Made by a program: the position numbers and the translations under genes. A model generated the notes under the pieces. That model saw only the letters and a list, made by a program, of their open reading frames with translations, was not told the DNA's origin and ran no database searches. Shown here piece by piece: positions 1 to 9,388 of a stretch of 64,000 nt of DNA (position 1 is the first letter of the stretch; every line of letters begins with the position of its first letter). Source of the stretch: Bradyrhizobium cosmicum (GTDB taxonomy: Bacteria > Pseudomonadota > Alphaproteobacteria > Rhizobiales > Xanthobacteraceae); assembly GCF_007290395.2 (NCBI RefSeq), contig NZ_CP041656.2:1612001-1676000 (forward strand). Direction: 5' to 3'.

Positions 1-1
1 C

Positions 2-1021
2 GCGACCATGATCGCGATGGGGCTCGGCACCTTCCTGATCGGCTGCCTGCCGACCTACAGCCAGATCGGCGTCTGGGCGCCGATCCTGCTCATCGTGCTG
101 CGCTTCGTCCAGGGCATCGGGCTTGGCGGCGAATGGAGCGGCGCGGTGGTCATGGTGATCGAGCACTCCGGCAACCGGCGCGGCTTCTACGGCAGCCTGG
201 TGCAGATCGGCTTTCCGGTCGGCGTCGCCGCGTCGACGGGCATCTTCGCGCTCATGACGAAATTGCCCGAGGCGGATTTCCTGAGCTGGGGCTGGCGTGT
301 GCCGTTCCTGATCAGCATCCTGCTCGTCGGCGTCGGCTTCATCGTGCGGCTGAAGCTCGCGGAGACGCCGCATTTCAAGGAAGTGGTCGAGCGCAGGGAA
401 GTGCTGGCGCAGCCGGCGCTGGAGGTGCTCCGCCGCGACTGGCGCAGCTTCCTGCTCGCGATCGGCATCACGGTGTCGGAAGTGGGGCTTGCCTATCTCC
501 TCACCGTTTTCACCGTGGTCTATGCCACGACCAAGCTGGGCCTGCCGCGCCAGGTGATCCTGGATGCGGTGGTCTATGCCGCGCTCGTCGAGTTCGCGAC
601 GCTGCCGCTCGCCGGCTGGCTCTCCGACATCTTCGGACGCAAGGCGCTGTATCTCGCCGGCGGCGTGTTCTCAGTGGCGCTGGCGTTTCCGCTGTTCTGG
701 TTCCTCGATACAAAAGAACCGGCGCTGATCATTTTCGCGCTGGTCGTCACGATGACGCTGACGCATGCGCTGCTGTTCGGGCCGAAGGCGGCGTTCATGC
801 CGGAACTGTTCCGCACCCAGGTGCGCTATAGCGGCGCATCGCTGGGCGCCAATGTCGCGGCCGCGCTGAGCGGCGGCTTCTCGCCGCTGATCGCAACCGC
901 GCTGCTGGCATGGGCCGGTTCGTACTGGCCTGTGTCGGTCTACATCATCGCGCTCTCGATCATCACGATCATCGCGACGCTGAAGGCGCCGGAGACGGCG
1001 CACGCCGCGCTGAAATCCTGA
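2..1021 (+). CDS. MFS transporter, metabolite:proton symporter type (5' end missing)
   Basis: Membrane transporter of the major facilitator superfamily. The first in-window Met at position 8 is internal, because the reading frame is open to the window edge, so the N-terminal helices are missing. The segment RFVQGIGLGGEWSGAV and the following VIEH match the metabolite:H+ symporter (ProP/KgtP/ShiA-like) signature around helices 4-5. A GWLSDIFGRK loop is the second MFS motif between helices 8 and 9. About 337 residues and roughly nine hydrophobic segments are visible. The substrate cannot be told from the sequence; organic acids and betaines are usual for this subfamily. It is followed by a 325-base gap and is probably not in the next operon. 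Confidence 0.85.
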   Translation, partial: ATMIAMGLGTFLIGCLPTYSQIGVWAPILLIVLRFVQGIGLGGEWSGAVVMVIEHSGNRRGFYGSLVQIGFPVGVAASTGIFALMTKLPEADFLSWGWRVPFLISILLVGVGFIVRLKLAETPHFKEVVERREVLAQPALEVLRRDWRSFLLAIGITVSEVGLAYLLTVFTVVYATTKLGLPRQVILDAVVYAALVEFATLPLAGWLSDIFGRKALYLAGGVFSVALAFPLFWFLDTKEPALIIFALVVTMTLTHALLFGPKAAFMPELFRTQVRYSGASLGANVAAALSGGFSPLIATALLAWAGSYWPVSVYIIALSIITIIATLKAPETAHAALKS

Positions 1022-1346
1022 GATCGGAAGGGCGCGCTGCTTCGTCGCGGGCGCGCGCCGCGCACAAGCTTGCGGCAATCCGCATCATGATCTTGATCAC
1101 GCCTGCCGCGTGAGTGGGCCTGCGCGGGCCTGCGCGCCGCCTTGCATACACGTTCTGACGCCTTCTTATGCGTTGCTGCCAAAACCGAATGCAGCGCCGC
1201 GAACCATTAGCCGCGTTTATACGGCGGATTTTTACTTCCAATTTTACTTCGCAAAATCTCGCCCCTAGCCTCGCGGGCAATTGATCACATCGCAGCCGGT
1301 CAATGGCGACCGGGGCGAACGTTCATCGTAACCAACGAGGGTTGCC
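1022..1346. promoter_or_regulatory. Intergenic leader before the ABC operon, with a direct repeat
   Basis: No gene is visible in these 325 bases. The stretch 1196-1260 is less GC-rich than its surroundings and contains TTTTACTTC twice (1230-1238 and 1242-1250), 12 bases apart, which could be a regulator half-site pair near the promoter of the binding-protein gene. A CGAGGG sequence (1336-1341) lies just upstream of the ATG at 1347 and may serve as ribosome binding site. The assignment as a control region is inferred from position only. Confidence 0.3.
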
Positions 1347-2696
1347 ATGTCTGATGGGGCTAAGGGGACGTCCACTTTCGATCCGGCGGGAACGAAAGTG
1401 ACGACGACGAAAAAATTGAGCCGGCGCACGCTGTTGAAGGGTGCGGCAGCCGTTGCGGGCGCAGCTGTCGGATCGGATGCGATCCGCGGTTTCCCGACCA
1501 TCTGGGCGCAGGAGATCAAGGATATCGAGCTGCGCCATGTCGGCGTCTCCTACTCGGTGGTGAAGGCGATCGGTGACCAGGCGGCCAAGGATCTCGGCTT
1601 CAAGGTGACGATGCAGAACCTCGACACCTCCGCCGCCATCAACCGCTTCATAAGCCAGCCTAATACGGTCGACATCGCCGACCTCGAGGGCTGGCAGGCC
1701 AAGCTCGCCGCCAAGCGCTCCGTCATCCAGGGCATCGAAGTCAAGAAGATCAAGGAGTTCGACAACATCCTGCCGATCTTCACCAAGGGCGAGATCGACG
1801 GCCACAAGATCCCGCGCCAGGGCATCTCGCCCTATGAAGCGATGTACATATCCAAGCCCGACTCCACCGATCTGCACGACGGCGTCACCGAATGGGCGAC
1901 CTTCCTGCCGCAGGTCTACAACGCCGACTCCATCGGCTATCGGCCCGACCTCGTCGGCCATGAAGTGACCGAGTGGAAGGATCTGATCGATCCGAAGTTC
2001 AAGGGCAAGGCCGCGATCCTCGACGTGCCCGCGATCGGCATCATGGACGCTGCGCTCTGCTTCGAGAGCGCCGGCCTGATCAAGTACGGCAACAAGGGCA
2101 ACATGACCAAGGAGGAGATCGACTTCACCTGCAACAAGCTGATCGAGCTGAAGAAGCAGGGCCAGTTCCGCGCGACCTGGACCACCTTCGACCAGTCGGT
2201 GCAGTTGATGGCCGCAGGCGAAGTGGTGATCCAGTCGATGTGGTCGCCCGCGGTTGCGGCGGTGCGCGTGAAGGAAATCCCCTGCGTCTACGCGCCGGTC
2301 AACGTCAAGAACGGCAAGGAAGGCTATCGCGGCTGGTGCAACGGCATGGGCCTGATGAAGCACCTCTCCGGCAAGAAGCTGGATGCCGCCTACGAATATC
2401 TCAATTGGTATCTGTCTGGCTGGCAGGGCGGCTTCGTCGGCCGCTACGGCTACTACAGTCCGGTGCCGTCGACGGCCAAGAAATTCCTCACCGCTGCGGA
2501 GTGGGATTTCTGGTACGACGGCAAGCCGGCGCCTGCGGTGATCAACGATCCCTACGGCGTGCCGATGGAGAAGGCCGGCACCAAGCGCGACGGCGGTTCG
2601 TTCCTCGATCGCGTCAAGAACATCTCGTGCTGGAACACGCTGATGGACGAAGCCGCCTACATGAACAAGCGCTGGAACGACTTCAAGGTGGCGTGA
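1347..2696 (+). CDS. ABC transporter substrate-binding protein, polyamine (PotD-like) family, Tat signal
   Basis: Periplasmic solute-binding protein of the spermidine/putrescine-type family 1 binding proteins, 449 residues. The N-terminus carries a twin-arginine motif in SRRTLLKGAAAVAGAAVG (about residues 26-43), so it is probably exported folded by Tat, with the mature part starting near IWAQEIKDIEL. The C-terminal half keeps the family's aromatic-rich substrate region (WNGMGLMK-like and YLNWYLSGWQGG segments). It is the first gene of a four-gene import operon with two permeases and an ATPase immediately downstream. The operon continues into molybdenum hydroxylase genes, so the true ligand may be a nitrogen-containing catabolic substrate rather than a polyamine. 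Confidence 0.85.
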   Translation: MSDGAKGTSTFDPAGTKVTTTKKLSRRTLLKGAAAVAGAAVGSDAIRGFPTIWAQEIKDIELRHVGVSYSVVKAIGDQAAKDLGFKVTMQNLDTSAAINRFISQPNTVDIADLEGWQAKLAAKRSVIQGIEVKKIKEFDNILPIFTKGEIDGHKIPRQGISPYEAMYISKPDSTDLHDGVTEWATFLPQVYNADSIGYRPDLVGHEVTEWKDLIDPKFKGKAAILDVPAIGIMDAALCFESAGLIKYGNKGNMTKEEIDFTCNKLIELKKQGQFRATWTTFDQSVQLMAAGEVVIQSMWSPAVAAVRVKEIPCVYAPVNVKNGKEGYRGWCNGMGLMKHLSGKKLDAAYEYLNWYLSGWQGGFVGRYGYYSPVPSTAKKFLTAAEWDFWYDGKPAPAVINDPYGVPMEKAGTKRDGGSFLDRVKNISCWNTLMDEAAYMNKRWNDFKVA

Positions 2697-2777
2697 AACC
2701 TGCTTTCCCTGACGTTGCGAAGCACCGGCGCCGTCACGCGCCGGTGCGAGAAGACCGACTTCGAGGCGTTTGCCGAT

Positions 2778-3662
2778 ATGCAGCCAAGTCCAGCTCAAAC
2801 TCCACCACGCGCCAATCTCACCGGCTGGCTCTATGTCTCGCCGCTGGTGCTGGTGCTCGTGCCGTTCTTCGTGGCGCCGATCCTGGTCGTGCTGGCGGCG
2901 AGCTTCTTCACCACTGACGGCTTTGGCGGACTGACGCCCGACTTCACGCTGGCGAGCTACGTCGATGTGCTGCATTCGGCGCTGACGCTGAAGCTGTATC
3001 TGGCGACCATCAAGTTCACCGTGTTGACCTGGGTCTTCACCCTGATCATCGGCTTCTTCGTCGCCTACTTCCTGGTGTTCCACGTCCGTAACCAGCTGCT
3101 CGCGATCGGCCTGTTCCTGCTGTGCACCGTGCCGTTCTGGACCTCCAACATCATCCGGATGATTTCCTGGATTCCGCTGCTTGGCAAGGAAGGCCTGATC
3201 AACCAGGCGCTGCTGGGAACGGGCGTGATCCGTCAGCCGCTCGAAGTGCTGTTGTTCTCTGATCTCGCGGTCGTCATCGCCTATGTGCACCAGCTCACGA
3301 TCTTCATGATCGTGCCGATCTTCAACTCGATGGCCCGGATCGACAAGAAGCTGATCGAGGCTGCGATCGACGCCGGCGCCAGCCGTTTCGATATCATGCG
3401 CCTGGTCGTGGTGCCGATGTCCAAGAGCGGCATCGCGCTCGGCACCATCTTCGTGGTCTCGATCGTGATGGGCGATTTCTTCGTGGTTAAGGTGATGTCC
3501 GGCGGCGGCTCGGCCTCGGTGGTCAGCGCCTTCTACGAGGACGTCGGCGTGCTGCAATATCCGACCGCCGCCGCTAGCGCCGTGTTGCTGACGCTGGTGC
3601 TGGTCGCGATCGTGTCGCTGATCCTGCGCACCGTCGATATCCGGCAGGAGATCACGCGATGA
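2778..3662 (+). CDS. ABC transporter permease, PotB-like
   Basis: Inner-membrane permease of the polyamine-type ABC importer, 294 residues with about six hydrophobic segments. The EAA loop that docks to the ATPase reads EAAIDAGASRFDIMRLVVVP near residues 195-215. An in-frame ATG at 2715 exists, but the stretch from 2715 to 2777 is rich in charged residues and unlike the family; MQPSPAQTPP at 2778 gives the usual short cytoplasmic N-terminus before TGWLYVSPLVLVLVPFF. Its stop overlaps the next start in an ATGA at 3659-3662, so the two permeases are translationally coupled. Confidence 0.85.
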   Translation: MQPSPAQTPPRANLTGWLYVSPLVLVLVPFFVAPILVVLAASFFTTDGFGGLTPDFTLASYVDVLHSALTLKLYLATIKFTVLTWVFTLIIGFFVAYFLVFHVRNQLLAIGLFLLCTVPFWTSNIIRMISWIPLLGKEGLINQALLGTGVIRQPLEVLLFSDLAVVIAYVHQLTIFMIVPIFNSMARIDKKLIEAAIDAGASRFDIMRLVVVPMSKSGIALGTIFVVSIVMGDFFVVKVMSGGGSASVVSAFYEDVGVLQYPTAAASAVLLTLVLVAIVSLILRTVDIRQEITR

Positions 3663-4549
3663 GCGCGGTGGCTGCCGACATGCCCGAAACGGTCGCGCCT
3701 GCGACGACCAAGGCGATCGCGCCGAGCAAGGGTGGACGTCCCTGGACGTTCTACGTGCTGGCGACGCTGTTCGGCCTCTACGTCATCGCGCTCTACGGCC
3801 CGATGTTCTGCATCTACGTCCTGTCGTTCCAGGACATCCGCGGCGGCCTGGTGTTCCCGATGAAGGGCCACTCGCTGCACTGGTTCGTCGACCTCTTCAC
3901 GCAAGTGCGGACCGGCGACGTCAAGGGCTCGTTCGACCGTTCGATCAAGCTCGCTGTCATCGTCACTGTCATCACCGTGGTGGTCTCGTTCCTGGCCGGT
4001 CTCGGTTTCCGCAAACGATTTCGCGGCGACACTTTCGTCTTCTACATGATGATTGGCAGCTTGGTGGCACCCGGCCTCGTGCTCGGTCTCGGGACGGGAC
4101 TTCTGTTCCAGGCGCTCGGGCTCAATGCGAGCTGGTACACCTCGGCACTCGGCGCCCAGCTGTCCTGGACGCTTCCGTTCGGCGTGCTGGTGATGTTCGC
4201 GGTGATGTCGCGCTTCAACCACGTCTGGGAGGAGGCGGCCTATGATCTCGGTGCCAGCCGCTGGCAGTCGATCTGGTTGGTCATGATCCCGGTGCTCGCG
4301 CCCGGCCTCGTCGCGGTCGCGCTGTTCGGGTTCACGCTATCCTATGACGAATTCGCGCGCAGCCTGCAGACGGCGGGCTCGCTGAACACGCTACCGCTCG
4401 AAATCTGGAGCATGACGCTGAATGTCACCTCGCCGTCGCTCTACGCGCTCGGCACGGTGACGACCATTGTCTCCTTCGTCGTGATCGGCGCGAGCCTGGG
4501 CAGCATCGTGCTGATCCAGAAGAAGCGCGGCAGCAGTGCAAAGGGCTGA
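3659..4549 (+). CDS. ABC transporter permease, PotC-like
   Basis: Second inner-membrane permease of the importer, 296 residues. It starts inside the stop of the preceding permease (ATGA). After a cytoplasmic lead of about 25 residues there is a first membrane segment (VLATLFGLYVIALYGPMFC), and the EAA-loop reads EEAAYDLGASRWQSIWLVMI near residues 191-210. As in PotC the protein ends shortly after the last membrane segment with a basic tail. With the neighbouring permease it should form the heterodimeric channel served by the ATPase encoded nine bases downstream. Confidence 0.85.
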   Translation: MSAVAADMPETVAPATTKAIAPSKGGRPWTFYVLATLFGLYVIALYGPMFCIYVLSFQDIRGGLVFPMKGHSLHWFVDLFTQVRTGDVKGSFDRSIKLAVIVTVITVVVSFLAGLGFRKRFRGDTFVFYMMIGSLVAPGLVLGLGTGLLFQALGLNASWYTSALGAQLSWTLPFGVLVMFAVMSRFNHVWEEAAYDLGASRWQSIWLVMIPVLAPGLVAVALFGFTLSYDEFARSLQTAGSLNTLPLEIWSMTLNVTSPSLYALGTVTTIVSFVVIGASLGSIVLIQKKRGSSAKG

Positions 4550-4558
4550 GCTGGAATT

Positions 4559-5665
4559 ATGAAGAGCGATCGCGGCGATATCGAACTGGCAGGCGTCTGC
4601 AAGAGCTTTGACGGCATCACCAATGTGGTCGACGGCGTCAATTTGAAGATCGCCGACGGCGCCTATTGCTGCTTCATCGGCCCCTCCGGCTGCGGCAAGA
4701 CCACGATCCTGCGCATGATCGCCGGCCATGAGGACCCCACTGCGGGCGAGATCGTGATCGGCGGCCAGAACGTCGTCGGGCTCGCGCCAGTGCAGCGCCG
4801 GACCGCGATGATGTTCCAGTCGTACGCGCTGTTCCCGCATCTCACCGTGCGCGACAATATCGCCTTCGCGCTACGCGTGCGCGGCATGTCCAAGGCCGAC
4901 CGGTTGCGGGCGGCCGATGCCATGATCGAGAAGGTCCGGCTGACGCAATTCGCCGACCGGCTGCCGGCGCAGCTGTCCGGCGGCCAGCAGCAGCGCGTGG
5001 CGCTGGCACGGGCCGCGATCACCGAGCCGCGGGTGCTGCTGCTCGACGAGCCGCTGTCGGCGCTCGACGAGCAGCTCCGCGTCCAGATGCGCCAGGAGCT
5101 CCGCCGGATGCAGCAGGAGCTCGGTATCACTTTCATCCATGTCACCCACACCCAGCTCGAGGCGATCGCGCTGGCCGACCTCGTGGTGGTGATGGAGCAA
5201 GGCAAGATCAAGCAGGCGGGCGCTGCGCGCGATGTCTACGCCCATCCGCACGATCGCTACGTCGCCGAATTCATGGGCGGCCAGAACGTGCTGTCGGGAC
5301 GGGTTGAAAAGGTCAACGGCGCGAGCTTCACGCTCGCGCAGGCCGCTCCCTCCGGCATCGAAGTGCCGCTGCAGGCGCGCGCGAATGTCAGCGTCGGTGA
5401 CAAGGTCGACATTGCCGTCCGCCGCGACGATGTTGCGCTGGTGCGTCCAGGCAAGGAGTTGCCGCCGGGCTACACGACCTCGCTGCCGAGCCGCGTGCTC
5501 GCGATCGAATACCAGGGCTACTTCGTCAAGGTCATGCTCGACACCGTGCCGGACGACGAGTTCGTGGCCTATGTGCCGGAAAAAACTTTCTTTGCAGATC
5601 CATTCACCGTCGGCGATGTCGTGATGGCCACATGGGCTACCGGCAGCGCGTTGCCTCTCGCCTAA
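4559..5665 (+). CDS. ABC transporter ATP-binding protein, PotA-like
   Basis: ATPase of the importer, 368 residues. Walker A is GPSGCGKTT (about 41-49), the Q-loop MMFQSYALFPHLTV, the signature LSGGQQQRVALARA, Walker B VLLLDEPLSALD and the switch histidine lies in HVTHTQLEA. A C-terminal TOBE-like domain (from about residue 245) is the type found in PotA/MalK-group ATPases and often binds substrate or regulators. The gene follows the second permease by nine bases and is followed by the iron-sulfur subunit gene after 20 bases, so transporter and hydroxylase genes are probably one transcript. Confidence 0.9.
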   Translation: MKSDRGDIELAGVCKSFDGITNVVDGVNLKIADGAYCCFIGPSGCGKTTILRMIAGHEDPTAGEIVIGGQNVVGLAPVQRRTAMMFQSYALFPHLTVRDNIAFALRVRGMSKADRLRAADAMIEKVRLTQFADRLPAQLSGGQQQRVALARAAITEPRVLLLDEPLSALDEQLRVQMRQELRRMQQELGITFIHVTHTQLEAIALADLVVVMEQGKIKQAGAARDVYAHPHDRYVAEFMGGQNVLSGRVEKVNGASFTLAQAAPSGIEVPLQARANVSVGDKVDIAVRRDDVALVRPGKELPPGYTTSLPSRVLAIEYQGYFVKVMLDTVPDDEFVAYVPEKTFFADPFTVGDVVMATWATGSALPLA

Positions 5666-5685
5666 GACCCGTCGCGCACAGGAGT

Positions 5686-6177
5686 ATGACCGTGCAGATA
5701 TCCTTTACACTCAACGGCCGGCCAACCACTGTCGATGTCGAGCCGGCGACGATCGTCGCCGAGCTGCTGCGCGAGCAGCTCAACCTCACCGGCACGCATA
5801 TCGGATGCGATACCAGCCAGTGCGGCGCCTGCGTGGTGCATCTGGACGGTCTTCCCGTGAAGAGCTGCACGCTGCTCGCACCCGCGCTCGACGGCGCGAC
5901 GCTGCTCACCATCGAAGGCCTGCAGGGCGCGCCCGGTTCGAACCAGATGCATCCGATGCAGGAGGCGTTCCGTGAGCATCACGGTCTGCAATGCGGCTTC
6001 TGCACACCCGGCATGTTGATGACCGCGGTCGCGCTCGCCGCTGAGAAGCCGGACCTGACGGAGGCCGACGTCCGTCACGGCCTCGAAGGCAATATCTGCC
6101 GCTGTACCGGCTACCAGAACATCGTCGTCTCGGTCTTGGCCGGCGCTGCCGCCATGAACGCCGCCAAGGGAGAGTGA
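5686..6177 (+). CDS. Molybdenum hydroxylase, small [2Fe-2S] subunit (CoxS/XdhA-like)
   Basis: Small iron-sulfur subunit of a xanthine dehydrogenase/CO dehydrogenase-family enzyme, 163 residues. The plant-ferredoxin cluster ligands are Cys41, 46, 49 and 61 (CDTSQCGAC), and the second cluster ligands Cys103, 106, 138 and 140 (CGFC, CRCTGY). It passes electrons from the Mo site to FAD. The start at 5686 follows a good CAGGAG; an earlier in-frame ATG at 5632 lies within the ATPase gene and adds a non-homologous stretch. It ends three bases before the large-subunit ATG. Confidence 0.92.
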   Translation: MTVQISFTLNGRPTTVDVEPATIVAELLREQLNLTGTHIGCDTSQCGACVVHLDGLPVKSCTLLAPALDGATLLTIEGLQGAPGSNQMHPMQEAFREHHGLQCGFCTPGMLMTAVALAAEKPDLTEADVRHGLEGNICRCTGYQNIVVSVLAGAAAMNAAKGE

Positions 6178-6179
6178 CC

Positions 6180-8567
6180 ATGAACAATGTGATCGGCATC
6201 GGTGCCTCACCGAAGCGCAAGGAGGACCAGCGCTTCCTGACCGGCCGCGGCAATTACGTCTCCGACATCAAGCGCCCCGGCATGACCGCAGGCGTATTCG
6301 TGCGTTCGCCGCACGGGCACGCGGTGTTGCGCGGCGTCGACAAGAGCGCGGCGTTGGCATCGCCTGGTGTCATCGCGGTCCTGACCGGTGACGACGTCAA
6401 GGCTGATGGCCTTGGCGGGTTGCCCTGCGGCTGGGGCATCTCGGATGCCAAGGGCGTGCCGATGAAGGAGCCGCCGTTCCCGATGCTGGCGCAGGGCAAG
6501 GTGCGCTTCGTTGGCGACATGGTGGCGTTCGTCATCGCGGAGACGCCGGAGCAGGCAAATGCGGCGGCCGAGTTGCTGGCCGTCGATTACGAGGTGCTGC
6601 CGTCGGTGGTCGGCGTGCTTGAGGCTGTCCGGCCCGGCGCACCGCAATTGTTCGACGACGTGCCGAACAACATCTGCTGCGACTGGGAGCTTGGCGACAA
6701 GGCCGCGGTCGAGGCCGCGTTCCGCAAGGCCGCGCATGTCGCCAAGCTGAGCCTCGTCAACAATCGCCTGATCGGCAACCCGATGGAGCCGCGCGCAGCG
6801 ATTGCGGAATACGAGCCAGGCACGGATCGCTTCACGCTCTGGACCACAAGCCAGTTCCCCCACGTCGTGCGCTTCCTGATGGGGGCGCTGGTGCTGAACA
6901 TCCCGCAGCACAAGCTGCGCGTGGTTGCGCCCGATGTCGGCGGCGGCTTTGGCGTCAAGCAGTTCCACTACGGCGAGGAGGCCGTGATCACCTGGGCGGC
7001 CAAGCGCGTCAAGCGGCCGATCAAATGGGTGGCGAGCCGCTCGGAGGGCTATGTCTCGGATCGCCATGGCCGCGATCATGTCACCGAGGCTGAGCTCGCG
7101 CTCGACGAGACCGGAAAGTTTCTCGCCTTTCGCGTCAACACGCTCGCCAATATGGGCGGCTATCTCTCGACGTTCGGGCCGAACATCCCGACCAACCTCT
7201 ACGCGCCGCTGCTCGGCGGCGTCTACACCACGCCCGCGATCTACTGCAATGTGAAGGTCGTGTTCACCAACACCGTGCCTGTCGATGCCTATCGCGGCGC
7301 GGGTCGGCCGGAGGCGACCTTCGTGCTGGAGCGCATGGTCGACGTCGCGGCCAGCGAGATGGGCATCGACCGCGTCGAGATCCGTCGCCGCAACATGATC
7401 CCGAAGGAAGCCTATCCGTACCAGACGCCGGTGCTGGTGCAGTACGATTCGGGCGATCCGATGGGGTGCCTCGACGGCGCGCTGGTTGCGGCCGACGTCA
7501 AGAATTTCGGCGTGCGCAAGGCGGCTTCGGCCAGCAAGGGCAAATTTCGCGGGCTCGGCTATTCGACCTATGTCGAAGCCTGCGGCCTCGCGCCGTCGCG
7601 TTTCGCGGGGCGGCTGGGCGCCCGGGGCGGCCTCTATGAAAGCGCCACGGTGCGCGTGCATCCGACCGGCCAGGTGACGGTCATGATCGGCACCCACAAT
7701 CACGGTCAGGGCCATGAGACGACGTTCGCGCAGATCGTCTCGGAGAAGCTCGGCGTGTCCTTTGAAAATGTCGACATCGTGTTCGGCGACACCGACCGCG
7801 TGCAGTTCGGCATGGGCACGTATGGTTCGCGCTCGCTGGTGGTCGGTGGTGCCGCGCTGTCGAAGGCGACGGACAAGGTGATCGCAAAGGGCAAGAAGAT
7901 CGCCGCCCATCTGCTCGAGGCGGCCGAAGTCGACATCCAGTTCGAGGCCGGAAACTTCTCGGTCGCGGGCACGGATCGCATGAAGTCGTTCGAGGAAATC
8001 GCGGGCGCCGCCTACGTCCCGCATAACTATCCGCTCGAGGTGTTGGAGCCGGGGCTTGAGGAGCAGGCCTATTACGATCCGGTCAACTTCACCTATCCTG
8101 GTGGCTGCCACATCGCCGAGGTCGAGGTCGATCCGGAAACCGGCACGGTGACGCTGGTCAATTACACGGCCGTCGATGACGTTGGCACGGTCATCAATCC
8201 GATGATCGTGGAGGGCCAGTTGCACGGCGGTATCGTGCAGGGTGTCGGTCAGGCGCTGTTTGAGAACGCGGTCTATGACGAGGGCTCTGGCCAGCTCATG
8301 TCGGGTTCGCTGATGGATTATTGCATGCCGCGTGCGGACCACATGCCGATGATGAAGGTCGCGACCCATTCCACGCTGTGCACGCACACCCCGATGGGCG
8401 TGAAAGGCTGTGGCGAGGTCGGCACCATCGGCTCGCCCGCCGCCGTCATCAACGCGGTGGTCGATGCGCTCTCGCATCTCGGCGTCACCCATGTCGACAT
8501 GCCGGCGACGCCGAACCGGATCTGGCGCCTGCTGCAAAACGCGTCGCTGCCGGTGGCGGCGGAATAG
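6180..8567 (+). CDS. Molybdenum hydroxylase, large molybdopterin-binding subunit (CoxL form II-like)
   Basis: Catalytic Mo-pterin subunit of the aldehyde oxidase/xanthine dehydrogenase family, 795 residues. It hydroxylates a substrate carbon using water. The active-site loop reads AYRGAGR (residues 370-376), the so-called form II type, and not the AYxCSFR loop of true CO dehydrogenase, so CO is unlikely to be the substrate. The C-terminal GVKGCGEVG carries the conserved active-site Glu. A GTG at 6174 in frame is possible, but the ATG at 6180 has the better-spaced GGGAGAG. Its neighbours are a polyamine-type importer and an amidase, which suggests oxidation of a nitrogenous compound; the actual substrate is unknown. 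Confidence 0.9.
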   Translation: MNNVIGIGASPKRKEDQRFLTGRGNYVSDIKRPGMTAGVFVRSPHGHAVLRGVDKSAALASPGVIAVLTGDDVKADGLGGLPCGWGISDAKGVPMKEPPFPMLAQGKVRFVGDMVAFVIAETPEQANAAAELLAVDYEVLPSVVGVLEAVRPGAPQLFDDVPNNICCDWELGDKAAVEAAFRKAAHVAKLSLVNNRLIGNPMEPRAAIAEYEPGTDRFTLWTTSQFPHVVRFLMGALVLNIPQHKLRVVAPDVGGGFGVKQFHYGEEAVITWAAKRVKRPIKWVASRSEGYVSDRHGRDHVTEAELALDETGKFLAFRVNTLANMGGYLSTFGPNIPTNLYAPLLGGVYTTPAIYCNVKVVFTNTVPVDAYRGAGRPEATFVLERMVDVAASEMGIDRVEIRRRNMIPKEAYPYQTPVLVQYDSGDPMGCLDGALVAADVKNFGVRKAASASKGKFRGLGYSTYVEACGLAPSRFAGRLGARGGLYESATVRVHPTGQVTVMIGTHNHGQGHETTFAQIVSEKLGVSFENVDIVFGDTDRVQFGMGTYGSRSLVVGGAALSKATDKVIAKGKKIAAHLLEAAEVDIQFEAGNFSVAGTDRMKSFEEIAGAAYVPHNYPLEVLEPGLEEQAYYDPVNFTYPGGCHIAEVEVDPETGTVTLVNYTAVDDVGTVINPMIVEGQLHGGIVQGVGQALFENAVYDEGSGQLMSGSLMDYCMPRADHMPMMKVATHSTLCTHTPMGVKGCGEVGTIGSPAAVINAVVDALSHLGVTHVDMPATPNRIWRLLQNASLPVAAE

Positions 8568-8577
8568 GGAGGACACC

Positions 8578-9375
8578 ATGAAATCGTTTGCCTATCACCA
8601 GCCGAGTGAAATCCCCGACGCGGCCAAGCTTCTGATTTCGATCGAGGACAGCAAGCTCGTCGCCGGCGGCATGACGCTGATCCCGACTCTGAAGCAGCGG
8701 CTGGCCAGTCCGGTCGCGCTGGTCGACCTTTCAAAGCTGCCAAACCTCAATGGCATCACAGATGAAGGCGCCACCATCACCATCGGTGCAATGACGCCGC
8801 ATGCGGTGGTCGCCGCCTCGAAGCTGGTCCAGACCAGGATCCCCGGGCTGGCCGCGTTGGCGTCCATGATCGGCGATCCCGCCGTGCGCAGCCGGGGCAC
8901 CATCGGCGGCTCGGTTGCCAACAACGATCCGGCCGCGGACTATCCGGCCGGCGTGCTCGGTCTTGGCGCCACCATCGTCACCAGCACGCGCGAGATCGCA
9001 GCCGACAAGTTCTTCCTCGGACTGTTCGAGACCGCGCTCGAGCCCGGGGAGATCATCACCGCAATCCGGTTTCCGGTGCCGCTCAAGGCGGGATACGCGA
9101 AATTCAAGGCGCCGGCGTCGCGCTATGCGCTGGTCGGCGTGTTCGTCGCGAAATTCGCCGATGAGGTCCGCGTCGCCGTGACCGGCGCGGGGCCAGGCGT
9201 GTTCCGGGTGCCGCCGATGGAGGCGGCGCTGTCGGAGAATTTCGATCCATCCGCGGTCGCGGTGATCAGGATCGACACGGAGGGTCTTACCTCCGATATC
9301 CACGCCGAAGCCGACTACCGCGCGCATCTCGTCACCGTCATGGCCAAGCGCGCCATCGACGCGGCACTCAGCTAG
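8578..9375 (+). CDS. Molybdenum hydroxylase, medium FAD-binding subunit (CoxM-like)
   Basis: FAD subunit of the hydroxylase, 265 residues. The two flavin-binding motifs are AGGMTLIP (residues 29-36) and [16 protein letters not shown] (108-123). The ATG at 8578 is preceded by GGGAGGA ten bases after the large-subunit stop. The gene order small-large-medium differs from the common cox order medium-small-large but is seen in related operons. Together with the two preceding genes it makes a complete alpha-beta-gamma enzyme. Confidence 0.92.
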   Translation: MKSFAYHQPSEIPDAAKLLISIEDSKLVAGGMTLIPTLKQRLASPVALVDLSKLPNLNGITDEGATITIGAMTPHAVVAASKLVQTRIPGLAALASMIGDPAVRSRGTIGGSVANNDPAADYPAGVLGLGATIVTSTREIAADKFFLGLFETALEPGEIITAIRFPVPLKAGYAKFKAPASRYALVGVFVAKFADEVRVAVTGAGPGVFRVPPMEAALSENFDPSAVAVIRIDTEGLTSDIHAEADYRAHLVTVMAKRAIDAALS

Positions 9376-9388
9376 CTCTTTAGGTTTG

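Noticed and set aside
1323..3557. Very long (744 residue) minus-strand frame opposite the ABC genes
   Set aside because: Composition (His/Arg/Asp repeats) is the typical antisense shadow of a GC-rich gene; the opposite strand has clear ABC homology.
6180..8567. Annotation of the CoxL-like subunit as CO dehydrogenase
   Set aside because: Active-site loop is AYRGAGR, lacking the Cys of the CO-oxidising AYxCSFR loop.
6207..8579. 790-residue minus-strand frame opposite the molybdenum hydroxylase
   Set aside because: Antisense shadow of the large-subunit gene with no domain match.
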